DNA of 64,000 nucleotides from Lasiosphaeris hirsuta (lineage: Eukaryota; Ascomycota; Sordariomycetes; Sordariales; Lasiosphaeriaceae), in contig JAUKUA010000003.1 in the NCBI GenBank assembly GCA_030549175.1, positions 3,472,001 through 3,536,000 of the forward strand, in the 5' to 3' direction. Positions 1 to 9,880 of this stretch are shown here, piece by piece. The translations under genes were made by a program, and so were the position numbers. Position 1 is the stretch's first letter, and each line of letters opens with the position of its first letter. Under the pieces are notes generated by a model, which ran no database searches, was not told where the DNA came from, and worked only from the letters and a program-made list of their open reading frames with translations.

Positions 1-397
1 TCGTAAATTAATGGTGCAGATGGATGCAGGTTGGGTTTGGCCTTGTGACCTTGAGGGCTCTTCTGGAAACTGGAAACTGGCAAGTTGACTCGCGAGGCAG
101 GGCCCCATATCAATGGGCTCAATTGATTGCGATTCGACGCTTCTCTTCCCTGTGGGATTCGTCGTGCGCGATAATGCATATGCCAGACTGCCAAACCTGC
201 CTACCTACCCGGGCATTCGTCGCTCCGTCGGGCCAGGGGCCATCAAAGCACCGGGTTCTTGCTCCTCATCGCGCACCAACATGTCTCGTTTTGACATCAA
301 TTCGCTCAAATTCTTCTTCTTCCACGCTTCGAGGGTATCCTCTGCATCGTAGACAGCGCCATGTAAGCTCTCGGCCGTACCCTCCCAGAACGCGAAA

Positions 398-1207
398 TCA
401 CCCAGCGCCACTCCTGCGCCCAAACAGTTCCGTGATGCTCAACCGCTTGCCAACCGGCGAGGCATTCTCTCGTATATCCTCCTGAGAGTCAGCTAGCGCT
501 CCTCCGTCGTCCGCGTCCGTCTGCTCGGCTGCTTGTTCCGCCTCGGCTGCTGCCGTCTCCATCAGACTGTGCAGCGCAAGCCTTGCTTGCTGCCACGCCC
601 CGCGGATTATGGTTGTGTTGATATCGCGGGTGTCGTCCTCATCTGCGTGGATCCATATGCCAATCACGCCCCTCTTCTCCGTTGACCCATTTCCACCGAT
701 GCCACCATTGTTTCCCTCATCGCTCCCACTACCGTCGGAATCTCCGTCGTCCTCCAGCCGGAAGACCATCAGCTCGTCGGCCATCTCGCAGTCGCTGACA
801 CGCACGAGGTCAACGACGAGATTGTCGAGGCCGCGGCGGTTGAGGACGAAGACGCACACGCGCGGCAGGGCTTGACCCGTCGCCGTTACGATGGGCTCCT
901 GCTCGCACACAAACATGGTGCCCTCGACGCCGTGCTTGTCCCAGCCCTGGGTGGCCTCGGAGAAGGTGTAGACGACGGCGTTGGCAGCAATCGAGAGGAT
1001 CGAGCGGACGTCGGCAAGGTGCCGCCGCAGCACGCTTAGATTGAGGTCCGTGTTGGACCGGCTGGGTAGATGTGGCATGCCGCGCGGCTCCCGCGCCTCC
1101 ATGTAGTGCGTCGCATCGGATTCGTAGTCGGACGCGGCGATCTGCCGGGGGCCACTGTGGCTCGGGTGGTTGCGGTGTTTGGACTTGCGGGGGGTTGCTT
1201 TACTCAT
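398..1207 (-). CDS. DCP1: Dcp1-family mRNA decapping activator
   Basis: A 269-residue single-exon ORF. After a basic, disordered N-terminus (about residues 1-50) comes an EVH1-type Dcp1 domain, with the family signatures NLSVLRRHLADVRSIL and VVYTF followed by GVEGTMFVCEQ. The C-terminus carries the short SITELFG motif seen in fungal Dcp1. Dcp1 binds and activates the Dcp2 decapping hydrolase in cytoplasmic P-bodies (family knowledge). A Gly/Ser/Asp-rich loop around residues 155-175 interrupts the domain. Oddity: six residues after SITELFG the frame stops at 398, but the +1 frame stays open and coding-like down to 205 (it includes ALGDFAFWEGTAE and NLSELMSKRD). The annotated end may therefore be a frameshift, a sequencing error or a mis-seen splice. 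It is divergent from the inositol phosphatase gene at 2040. Confidence 0.85.
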   Translation of the reverse strand: MSKATPRKSKHRNHPSHSGPRQIAASDYESDATHYMEAREPRGMPHLPSRSNTDLNLSVLRRHLADVRSILSIAANAVVYTFSEATQGWDKHGVEGTMFVCEQEPIVTATGQALPRVCVFVLNRRGLDNLVVDLVRVSDCEMADELMVFRLEDDGDSDGSGSDEGNNGGIGGNGSTEKRGVIGIWIHADEDDTRDINTTIIRGAWQQARLALHSLMETAAAEAEQAAEQTDADDGGALADSQEDIRENASPVGKRLSITELFGRRSGAG

Positions 1208-2039
1208 GGTGACGGTTAGTTTGGCACAAGGGTAAGACTGGGCTTTGCTTGATCGCCTGGCGCGTCGACAGGTGGAATGGTGGATTGCGTGTGTCGGATG
1301 GACGGTCGTCTGAACTGAAGCAGGCGGCTGTCACAGCTGAGTTGTAAATCGCAGCCGAGTTTGCTGCTGTCTGGGCACAGGACGTTGGGGACGTGGGAGC
1401 GTAGAATAAGGCGCACTGCAGCACTCAATGTTGCTGGATGGGATGACGCAGCAGGGTACGGAGTATTGAAGTTTGCATGTTTTGCAATGGAAGCTAAGTC
1501 GGGCGCATTCAGCTGTCGCCGCCGCGTCTCGCCATTCCATCCCCATCTCATCACCGCGCTGGGCATAAATTTGGTGCTGGGTGGAGGGGCATTTCAGCCA
1601 GCCACTCAGGATCAGCTGATAAGCTGAATGTCACGGGCGCGATAAGCATTTGAGCCCCAGAACCCAAGTCCTTACTGGAAGTCTTGGCCTTGTCGGCAGC
1701 GTCATCGCCTGGCGCTAACCCGTGCAAGTCCTTCCTGTATCCAACCTAAGAACTCATTCCCCATCTCGATTTTCGCACCTCTTTCGATATAGACATGTTT
1801 TGTTGAATTGGCGACTTCTTTCTTGTTACGACACGATTAGTTCTCATTTACCTGTTTCTGCATTTCTACCGGCAGTCCGCGACTGCAGAACCACCTCCCT
1901 CCCTCGATCGCTTCTTCCCACCAACTCTCGGCCCCGTTCCCTTTCGGTGACGATCATGTTCGAGAGACGGGGACGAAACCCCTAATCCAGAGATTTATAA
2001 AGTGCGTCACTCGGAAGTACGGCCGCTCACATCCACCAA
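1208..2039. promoter_or_regulatory. Divergent intergenic region, DCP1 / inositol phosphatase
   Basis: 832 bp between two start codons pointing away from each other, so it must hold both promoters. A TATAAA-like string lies at about 1995-2000, only 40 bp before the ATG at 2040, and may be 5' UTR. Pyrimidine-rich stretches precede the plus-strand gene. No other element is recognised. Confidence 0.5.
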
Positions 2040-5000
2040 ATGACGCCTTCTGAGCCTCCGCCCGAGTCGACAACGACCTCAGCTGTCGACCTCACTTCGA
2101 CCAACCCTTACTCGCTCCACCAAGCCGTACATGCCCGCCGCGCCGAATACGTTGGTCCGCACCGCATACGCGTCAAGATTGGCACCTGGAATGTCGCGGC
2201 ATGCCCGGGTACGGATAAGGACCTCGCCAGCTGGTTTATCGACGGCAAGGGAATTGATACCGCGCTCACATCCCTCAACATAGCCAACAATTCCGCCGTA
2301 GAAAGGGATGCTGGGGCAAACGACACAGATAACGGTGGCAACGGCATACATCTCCTGGGCGGAAACAAGATCGGGCTCTACGTACTCGGCTTGCAAGAGA
2401 TTGTCGACCTGAACACGGCGACCCAGTACATGGCCCGCGTATACGCAACGGACAACGGGCCTATGGAGAAGTGGAAGGTCGCCCTGGAGTCGGCCTTACC
2501 CGACGGATATGAGCTCGTCACCGCGGAGCAGCTAACTGGCATCCTGCTCCTGGTCTATGCTTCCCCCGAGGTCGCGCCCACCATCAGTAATGTCAGTACA
2601 GTCAGCGTTGGGACTGGCTTACTAGGATACATGGGAAACAAGGGAGCTGTAGCCACCCGGATCGTTCTCGGGGATTCGACGCGGATGCTATTTGTCAACT
2701 CCCACCTGGCGAGTGGCAGCGAAGCCTCCTATATGGACCGGCGCATCTGGGATGTTGGGCAGATCTTGAACCGCGCCCAGTTCAAGCCGGTCACCTTTGC
2801 GGGAGTATCGGAGGACGAAGGGGAAAAGATTGGAGACGAAGACTTTGCATTCTGGTTCGGCGATTTGAACTTCCGTATCGACGGCCTTCCGGGCGATGAC
2901 ATTCGTCGCATCCTCATGCTCCACACGAGAGGAGAATATGACATATCGAAGAAGGGCTTATTGCGGGAAGATTCCCTAGAGGGCGAAGGGGTGGTTGTTC
3001 AGGGGGCGTCTGACAGTAGCGAAGAAACGACAGATGGAGACTCGGCTGCGACAGCCTCCACCGATGAGGCAGCTGATGACGGTTCCATCTCTTTACCCGA
3101 CCCGGATGACTTCTTGCCCGACCCACATGACGACCCAGCTTCATTACAGGCCACCTTGGACTCGTTGTTTCCGCACGACCAACTCAAGCGCGTAATAAGA
3201 GAGCGCAAGGTGTTTCACGACGGCTGGCGAGAGGGACCGATCACTTTTCTTCCGTCTTATAAGTATGATGTGGGTACGGTTGGCCTCTTTGACTCCAGCG
3301 AAAAGCGGCGAGCACCCAGTTGGTGTGATCGGATCTTGTACCGCACACGCAACGACAAGGACGAGTACGAGAAAAAGGTCAGAGAAGAAGAAGAAGCGCG
3401 CAAGAGAGACGAAGAGATGCAAGCCCGTGGGATGGACCATGCTGGCGATGACGACGAAGTGCTGTTTGACTATGACCCCGACAACGATGGTGATGAACAA
3501 CCTTTGGGATCAAGCGCACTCGAGTACGACGAATATGAGGAGGACGATGGCCATTCGGAGGATATTATTACCAAGGAAGGATTCCTCGATCGGATAAATC
3601 TCGACATCTACACCTCACATCAACGGGTCACATCTTCGGACCACAAACCCATCATCTCCATTTTCACGTTAGACTATGACGCCGTGGTCCCCGAACTCAA
3701 GACTAAAGTTGTCGCCGAGGTCGCGCGGGAGCTCGACCGTGCCGAAAACGAGGGGCGTCCTGTTATAACCCTTGTGGTAGATTCTCAGGACTTTACACGG
3801 CCCAATGGCCATCGAGAATCATCAGATCATCTTGTTGATTTAGGAGAAATACACTTTCTGAAGAAGGAGACCTCATCTCTGACCCTGGCCAATACTGGAC
3901 GGGTCCCGGCGACTTTCTCCTTCGTCGAGAAGCCCACAACGGAGGAGTCTGACAGCGAAAATTTGCCGTCATGGCTGGCAACATCCTTCCTTCGCTCTGA
4001 AGTTGCGGAGGATGAACACGAACACGTTGAGTTGGGCAAGGAAGTAACGCTCGAGCCTGGGGAGACCGTGAGGGCCTTGTTAGAAGCCTATGTTGGCGAC
4101 ATTCCACAAGCCCGAATGCTCAATGAAGGGAAGATATACCTAGAAGAAGTGCTGGTTCTTCGTGTCACCGACGGGCGCGACCACTTTATTCCGGTCCGCG
4201 GGACTTGGTCTCCAACATGCATTGGGCACTCCATCGAGGAGCTCATCCGTGTTCCCAAGGGGGGAATACGGAGATTTTCCAAGGCTCTCTCTGAGAAGAA
4301 GGGCAGAGTAGTGTCAATCACGTACGACCTGGCCGTTCATAGCGCTGCTCCAAGGGAACTTTTCAAGCTTACTGACGCGGTCGAGACACTGACTGAACGG
4401 GCCTTGGCCGATGAGCAGATGCTGGACGAATGCAAACTTCCCAAGGAGGCAGGTTGGCCTTTTGACGAAAAGACCTGGGAGACCGTCAACGAAGACACCC
4501 GACGCTCACATGTCATCGATGTCATCGATGCTCTTGATCGCGATTTGGGCATCGGAGATGCATTTAAGCCCGAAACATCTTCAGTCGAACGCCTCGAGGC
4601 TGTCAGCGAGGCACTCTTGCTTTTCCTGCGCGGCTTGACCGACGGGATCATTGCCACGACACTTTGGAACCGCGTCGAGCAAGCTGCTTTGGTTTCGGTT
4701 GGGCAGGGAAATATGACGCCAAAATTCCCAACCGACGACACATTTGAAGATGACAAGACTGCCATTCTCGACATCCTCGCTACCGCACCAAATCACAACA
4801 TTTCTTTTGTGTTTCTCACAGCAACGCTAGCCAAGATTGCCTCAGACCTGTCGCCTCTCAGCAAGGCGGAGTTGGATGTTCTAAAGTCGGAGAGCCCCAT
4901 CCGCGGGGGCGTGTTAGGGCGAAGGTCGCTCAGCTTCCGACGTGCCGGGACAAATCCAGCTGCCGAAGCGCTGGTCGCCTTGGAAAAAAGGCAGGCCAAG

Positions 5001-5138
5001 GAGAAGCGCTTCGCCGAGATATTTGGCAAGGTGGTTTGCCGAGCTCCGCTGCCAGAGAAGGAGAAGGAGAAGAAGATGTTGGAGGATAAGCAGAGGGCGG
5101 TGGTTGAACTATTTTTAAGGCGAAGGGGGGATAGCTAA
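2040..5138 (+). CDS. OCRL/INPP5B-like inositol polyphosphate 5-phosphatase
   Basis: An intronless ORF of 1032 residues. The N-terminal half is an inositol polyphosphate 5-phosphatase (IPPc) catalytic domain. Its motifs are visible in order: GTWNVAA (about 48), LGLQEIVDLN (about 117), GYMGNKGAVATR, FVNSHLASG, FWFGDLNFRID (about 270), PSWCDRILYRTR (about 425) and SDHKPI (about 534). A beta-sandwich ASH-like segment follows (about 570-740), then a RhoGAP-like helical region (about 745-960), giving the OCRL/INPP5B order. The family removes the 5-phosphate from PI(4,5)P2 and related lipids on endosomal or plasma membranes. Two acidic low-complexity insertions sit inside the catalytic domain (about 315-365 and 440-520), the second between the WCDR and SDH motifs. 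The family call is firm; the exact substrate cannot be read. Confidence 0.9.
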   Translation: MTPSEPPPESTTTSAVDLTSTNPYSLHQAVHARRAEYVGPHRIRVKIGTWNVAACPGTDKDLASWFIDGKGIDTALTSLNIANNSAVERDAGANDTDNGGNGIHLLGGNKIGLYVLGLQEIVDLNTATQYMARVYATDNGPMEKWKVALESALPDGYELVTAEQLTGILLLVYASPEVAPTISNVSTVSVGTGLLGYMGNKGAVATRIVLGDSTRMLFVNSHLASGSEASYMDRRIWDVGQILNRAQFKPVTFAGVSEDEGEKIGDEDFAFWFGDLNFRIDGLPGDDIRRILMLHTRGEYDISKKGLLREDSLEGEGVVVQGASDSSEETTDGDSAATASTDEAADDGSISLPDPDDFLPDPHDDPASLQATLDSLFPHDQLKRVIRERKVFHDGWREGPITFLPSYKYDVGTVGLFDSSEKRRAPSWCDRILYRTRNDKDEYEKKVREEEEARKRDEEMQARGMDHAGDDDEVLFDYDPDNDGDEQPLGSSALEYDEYEEDDGHSEDIITKEGFLDRINLDIYTSHQRVTSSDHKPIISIFTLDYDAVVPELKTKVVAEVARELDRAENEGRPVITLVVDSQDFTRPNGHRESSDHLVDLGEIHFLKKETSSLTLANTGRVPATFSFVEKPTTEESDSENLPSWLATSFLRSEVAEDEHEHVELGKEVTLEPGETVRALLEAYVGDIPQARMLNEGKIYLEEVLVLRVTDGRDHFIPVRGTWSPTCIGHSIEELIRVPKGGIRRFSKALSEKKGRVVSITYDLAVHSAAPRELFKLTDAVETLTERALADEQMLDECKLPKEAGWPFDEKTWETVNEDTRRSHVIDVIDALDRDLGIGDAFKPETSSVERLEAVSEALLLFLRGLTDGIIATTLWNRVEQAALVSVGQGNMTPKFPTDDTFEDDKTAILDILATAPNHNISFVFLTATLAKIASDLSPLSKAELDVLKSESPIRGGVLGRRSLSFRRAGTNPAAEALVALEKRQAKEKRFAEIFGKVVCRAPLPEKEKEKKMLEDKQRAVVELFLRRRGDS

Positions 5139-5992
5139 CCATGTGACAACAGGAAGTATTGCCAGTATATATGTGAGTCTCTGGCGTTAATAAAAGGATA
5201 CCATTGTTTTGGTCAACGCGCGAATTAGTCACAATTGCAAGTCAACCCTTCCGTTTCCGTATTCCCGCCCCTTGAGGATCAGCCATCAGCAGCAGACGCA
5301 ATCGTTCTCGACCCTCAGCAACGATCAGGAATGGCGGCCAAGGGTCGCCCGCGAAGAGAGTAGCCATTACCGCAACCAGTAACAAATGCAATTACACGCC
5401 TTTCATTCCAGAAATCCCCGGACTAGCGCTCGCCGTAGCGAAGGGGACAAGTCGTTTTAATTGCATGGCGTATACTCGACTCCCTTCAAGAGCAGTTGAG
5501 AGGGACGCGTAAGCTGAGGAGAGAATGAGGAAGACTCGATACAGGTTGTGTCACCAAAGGAGAGCGGAATCGAGAAGTAGTCCACGGCACAACATCCGAG
5601 GACTTGGGACCTGAGCCCTTTAAATCCCGTTGCATTGCATCTGTAGATGTAGCGTGACGAGAGGGACAATCCAAATGCTCCGCCCACTTCGAAGCCGCAG
5701 GATACTCGACACCTGACTGCAGCTCCGGATGATCAAAATAATACAGGTCGATTTGCAACTCGGAAAGCCGAGGGTAGCGAAATCGCCGGGCGGCAACTTT
5801 AGTAGCCGGCGCGTCGTCCGGGTTTTGAACCCCGAAACTATGATATTTTATAGTAGTAACCAGATAAAAATGGCACTTGCTGTCGCCTCCACTGTCTGAG
5901 AAGTCTGATTTATCACTTCTTTGCGGTCTTGGCCGCTCTCAGACCCGGAGTTCACAAATTTCTCAACCCCTGAACCCCTACCCCTGAATCCA
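5139..5992. other. Convergent intergenic region
   Basis: About 850 bp between the 3' ends of the phosphatase and the beta-lactamase-like gene. No ORF with recognisable content is seen. The part at 5820-5880 is AT-rich. Confidence 0.6.
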
Positions 5993-8011
5993 TCATGACG
6001 TCTTATCCAACACCACCCTCAAGGCAGGATTCTCTACCGCGGTCACCCTCCCATCTCCATCCAGCACAAATATAAACAAGTCCAGAGGTCTTGACCCATA
6101 CACGACCGATGTAACGCCAACCCAGCTTGAGCAGTCCCCAATGAACCCCTCATTCCTCCCCGGTATGCTGAGATCCTCAAAGACGGCCTTGAACGCGACC
6201 CTCTTTCCTCCATCAGCCGTCTTTTCTTCTAATCCTGCCGGGTACAGCCGCACGCTCGGCTTCATCTTGTCAAAGTACTCGCTGCTAATGTTGGATCCGA
6301 TGGCGGCAGCGATGAAGGCCATGTCGGTGCCATTGGAGAACCAATTCTCCACACCCATTCCAGGTCTCTCGGCATCGATGGTGATTGTGAGGGATGAGTT
6401 TAGAGGGGTGGTGGTGGAGTTGTCGAATCTTCTGGCCAGTCTCGCAGCGGTTGAGTTGGCGGCCGCAGTCGTGTTGAGGCTACCGGTGTATTTGTAGTGT
6501 CCGCCGTATGTAGCCTGGGCTTGGCTCCGGGCGGTCGACATCAAGGCGGGAATGAAGGTGTTGGTCAAGGCGTCTGCGATGGCCATGGCCAGCCCGGCAG
6601 GAGGGTCGCCGGCGGCAAGGATGCTGTAGCCGATGTCGAGCTCGGGCATGATGGCGAATAGAGACGTGTAAGCACCGAGACTTCCGGCCTTGTTGAACGT
6701 GTGGACGTATTGGTAAGATTGATCTGTCCTGGCGTGTCAGCTAAAGTCCCCAATGCGAAAGAGGAGTCAGGGGCTCGGAACATACTGCTTTGGCCAATGC
6801 TGATTTGCCGGATGCCCCACGGCATTCCTACCGCCGCCTTCGGATCGGAATTGAATGAATACGGCCTCATCCAGCGTCGTGTTGCCGCCGGCTTCAGCAG
6901 TGTTGACCTCAGAATGGCCCGGCCGAGGCTCGACATATCCCCGGCTGATGTGTACATGTTGCCAGTTCTTTTCCTTGTCAGTGATGTGGTCCACAAAAGG
7001 CAGGCCTTGGAAGTAACTTACGCAGCTTCTTCGGCCATTTCATAGGCCCATGATGTGGTGTACCGATTTCCGGGGATCACGCCGAGCGCGTCCTCGGGGG
7101 CCGAATAAAAGGTGTGTTTCAGATTCAACGGGTCGATTACCGCATCCCGGAGGAGCGATGTGAAGGTCTTGCCGGTAATGTTCTCGGCCACAAACGAGAG
7201 AAGAGTGAAGCCCAAATCAGAATAGGCCGGAGTTGTGGACGACGGAAAAGAAGGAGGCAGCCTGCCGAGCCCGGCGAACAGCTGCTTGCGATCGCAAGTG
7301 GGAGAGACGCCACACGGTGGAAATTCAGTCAGGGGTATTTCCGGGAACCCCATCGTGTACAGGTCATCCAGGGGCAATTGGTATGCTAGCTCTCCCAGAA
7401 GAGCATCTGAGGATGGGTTGATCAGCACAAGGTCGACTCGATAGTAGTGGGTGGTTTAGCTTACAGTCTCGTATTATTCCCGAGGTTTGTGTCGCCAAGG
7501 ACCCAACCGTGATAGACTCCCAGTCTGTTTCAAAGATGGCGCTTCCCTTCTTGCCACGGGCCAGGGCAGCAATCTCAGCGACATATTTGGTGATTGGGTC
7601 ATTCCAGACGCCGTCCCCTACCGTAGCCAAGAATGCCAAGACGGTGAATATCTTGGTGATGCTGCCGATGCGGTAGACGGTGTTTGTGTCGACTTTGAGA
7701 ACGCCCGACGAGTTGAACTTTCCCAAGTTGGGGGCTGTCCAGTAGCGAGACCACATTGAACTGTCGTCGGTGCCCGAGAAAATCTCGACCGAGTAAGAGA
7801 AACGGGCCGAGCCCGAACCGCTGTCGTTGTCGATATATTGGGCAAATACCTGGTCGAGCGTCTTCCTCGCCGCTTGGATGCCGGGATCCCCCAAAAGGTC
7901 TTTCGGCCTTGGAAGGAGCGGGCCGTACAAGGGGCAGTTGGGTTTTGCAACGCAAAGGGGAAGGTGAATGATTAGGCTTGCGGCAGCGAGAATTAATGGA
8001 GAAGCCCACAT
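5993..8011 (-). CDS. Secreted beta-lactamase-related serine hydrolase
   Basis: Four exons are inferred: 8011-7465, 7406-7022, 6967-6786 and 6723-5993 (614 residues). Exon 3 may start at 6973 instead, adding two residues. Introns are 54-62 nt with GTAAGC, GTAAGT and GTATGT donors. The N-terminus is a signal peptide (hydrophobic run to about residue 22). The serine beta-lactamase/penicillin-binding fold is shown by the nucleophile motif SITK (117-120), a Y-S-D motif after the first intron, and a late KAGSLGAY segment standing in for the third motif. The C-terminal third matches the lipocalin-like tail common in fungal members. Such proteins are secreted esterases or amidases of uncertain substrate; few are true beta-lactamases. 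Several N-glycosylation sites fit secretion. Confidence 0.85.
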
Positions 8012-9880
8012 GGTGACGCTTGCCCACCCTGCGGCGATTCAAGCCGAAAAGGATATTATTATTCTCTTGGTCAACAAGAGAGCGCACTGGACTAGTATTA
8101 ATGGCTGATGGAGGCCGCGAACCTCCGCATCTTCATGTGTAATAAGTGCTCGGACAAAGGATTTCGCAAGGCAGCAATAGCAAGATAGCGCGAGATCAAT
8201 TGCATATAGTTCCTGCAAGATGTTCGGTGACGGGAACGACTGTGAGTGAGGTGGACACACCAGGGCTGGCTGGACACAGGTAGCCGTGAGAAAAAAAAAA
8301 TGCCACACATATCCCTCAGTGGATATAATTCCAGAGCATGACATCTGACAGATTGGAGGGAAAAGTGGTTCCTGGTCAGCTCGGGATGCTGTATATGAAG
8401 AAGTGGATTATCTTCCCGTTGACGGCTCGTTAGGGTGCATCCTCAATGCCTGGGCTCCCCCCACAATCGCTGATAGCAAAGACACCTATCGGGATAAACA
8501 CAAGAGCATCTCGGAGGCGAGAAGCGCCAAGCTTTTTTTTTCTCAGGTCGAGCCTTTCTTGGCGGCCTGATCCTCTCCAAAGTCTTGGTCAACACCACGG
8601 AGTTTTCTACGGCCGGCCCGTACGAAGCTGCGATCGACAGGCCCAGAAGGCGATTAATATCAGTTCCGGACCGTGCTCGATTGAACCGGGCTTCTGGTAC
8701 GGTAAGGGTTGCCTGACCGGGTTCTCCGCTCCTCCGGGCATGGCGATAGCACATGGCGATGGCATGGTAATAGCTGGATTGCAGAGCTGTGCAGAGACGA
8801 GTGCTATTTAGCCTGCATGGCGATTGCTGAAAATAACTCACAATATTGCACCGGAGATGAAGAATTGATTGCTATAATACCCTCGCTCCCACTAATATGA
8901 CCAGACCTCTGCACCGACGGCCTGGACGTTTCAGCCCCCCTCCCCCCCCCCCACCCCCCAACACGGTCCTCGGCTGCCTGTTTTTGAGCCTCTGCGGTCC
9001 ATCAGCTCCGCTCGCTATACTCGAGAAAAAGGATACCATAAGGTTGGAGATGCAGTGAGGCTGCGATTTCGAGGGCGCCACCGTCAGTCACACTCGCTAG
9101 CAACAACTGCAAAATATCCAAAAATGATCAAATTGTTCATCTAACATTATAGCATTGTCGGGAGACACCGCAACATGAGAGAGAGTCTCATTCTAGTCAT
9201 GACTTAATGGTCGTGACATCGCATGATAGCAGATTTTTGTTGCCGCTTTTTGAGGCTGTCTTTTTGCTCCGCTACCAAAGTCTATTAATACGCTGCCAGA
9301 AGCTCGAAAGCTTCTTTTATACCAAGTAGTTCGCGAATAATGCACAAAAAGGGGACGGCATCTGGGTGGTGGCATTACAGGGTGACACTGACAAGGTGAC
9401 CAAGGGGGGGGGAAGGGGTCTCAGCCTTCTTGCACGCCGTGCTGGGTTTGTCTTAGTGCTGATTGATGCTGATACGAGCGCCGGAGTGAATACAATATTT
9501 AACCAAACAGCTTTGCGAAAAAGGTTAGCCTCATTTTTCACGCTATCTTTCATAGCCTTTTATTGGTCAATGTGGTTGTCTTATCATCTTCTAGTCTGTT
9601 CGGTCTATCTTTTAAACCAGGCGATGCCGGCTTGGGCGAAGAGGCAACTCAGCGGGTGGATAATGAAAGATATGGCGAGAGCTACCAATGATATGTGGCG
9701 AACTAGGAGGTGGATAGTGTAACAATCGTGAACACATGCAATATATTGCCCACCTGAAAGCCTTCATGCTACCAAACAATATAGACACAACGGCGAGACA
9801 TAAAAGATCTGTCGTCTGGTCGGTTCGTCGAATGTCCTCGGCGAAAAACCCGCCGGAAATGGTGCAACCGCTCTCGAGCC
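8012..9880. other. Intergenic region with C- and G-tracts
   Basis: About 1.9 kb upstream of the beta-lactamase-like gene and downstream of the HET gene. It holds an interrupted C-tract at about 8935-8957 and a G-run at about 9404-9412. An open frame at 9366-9722 has no recognisable domain and is not called as a gene. Confidence 0.55.
8935..8957. repeat. Interrupted C-tract
   Basis: A run of C with one T and one A interruption in non-coding DNA upstream of the HET gene's 3' end. Confidence 0.8.

Noticed and set aside
9366..9722. A 118-residue plus-strand open frame with a hydrophobic middle
   Set aside because: It crosses a G-run, shows no family match, and lies in AT-rich non-coding DNA.
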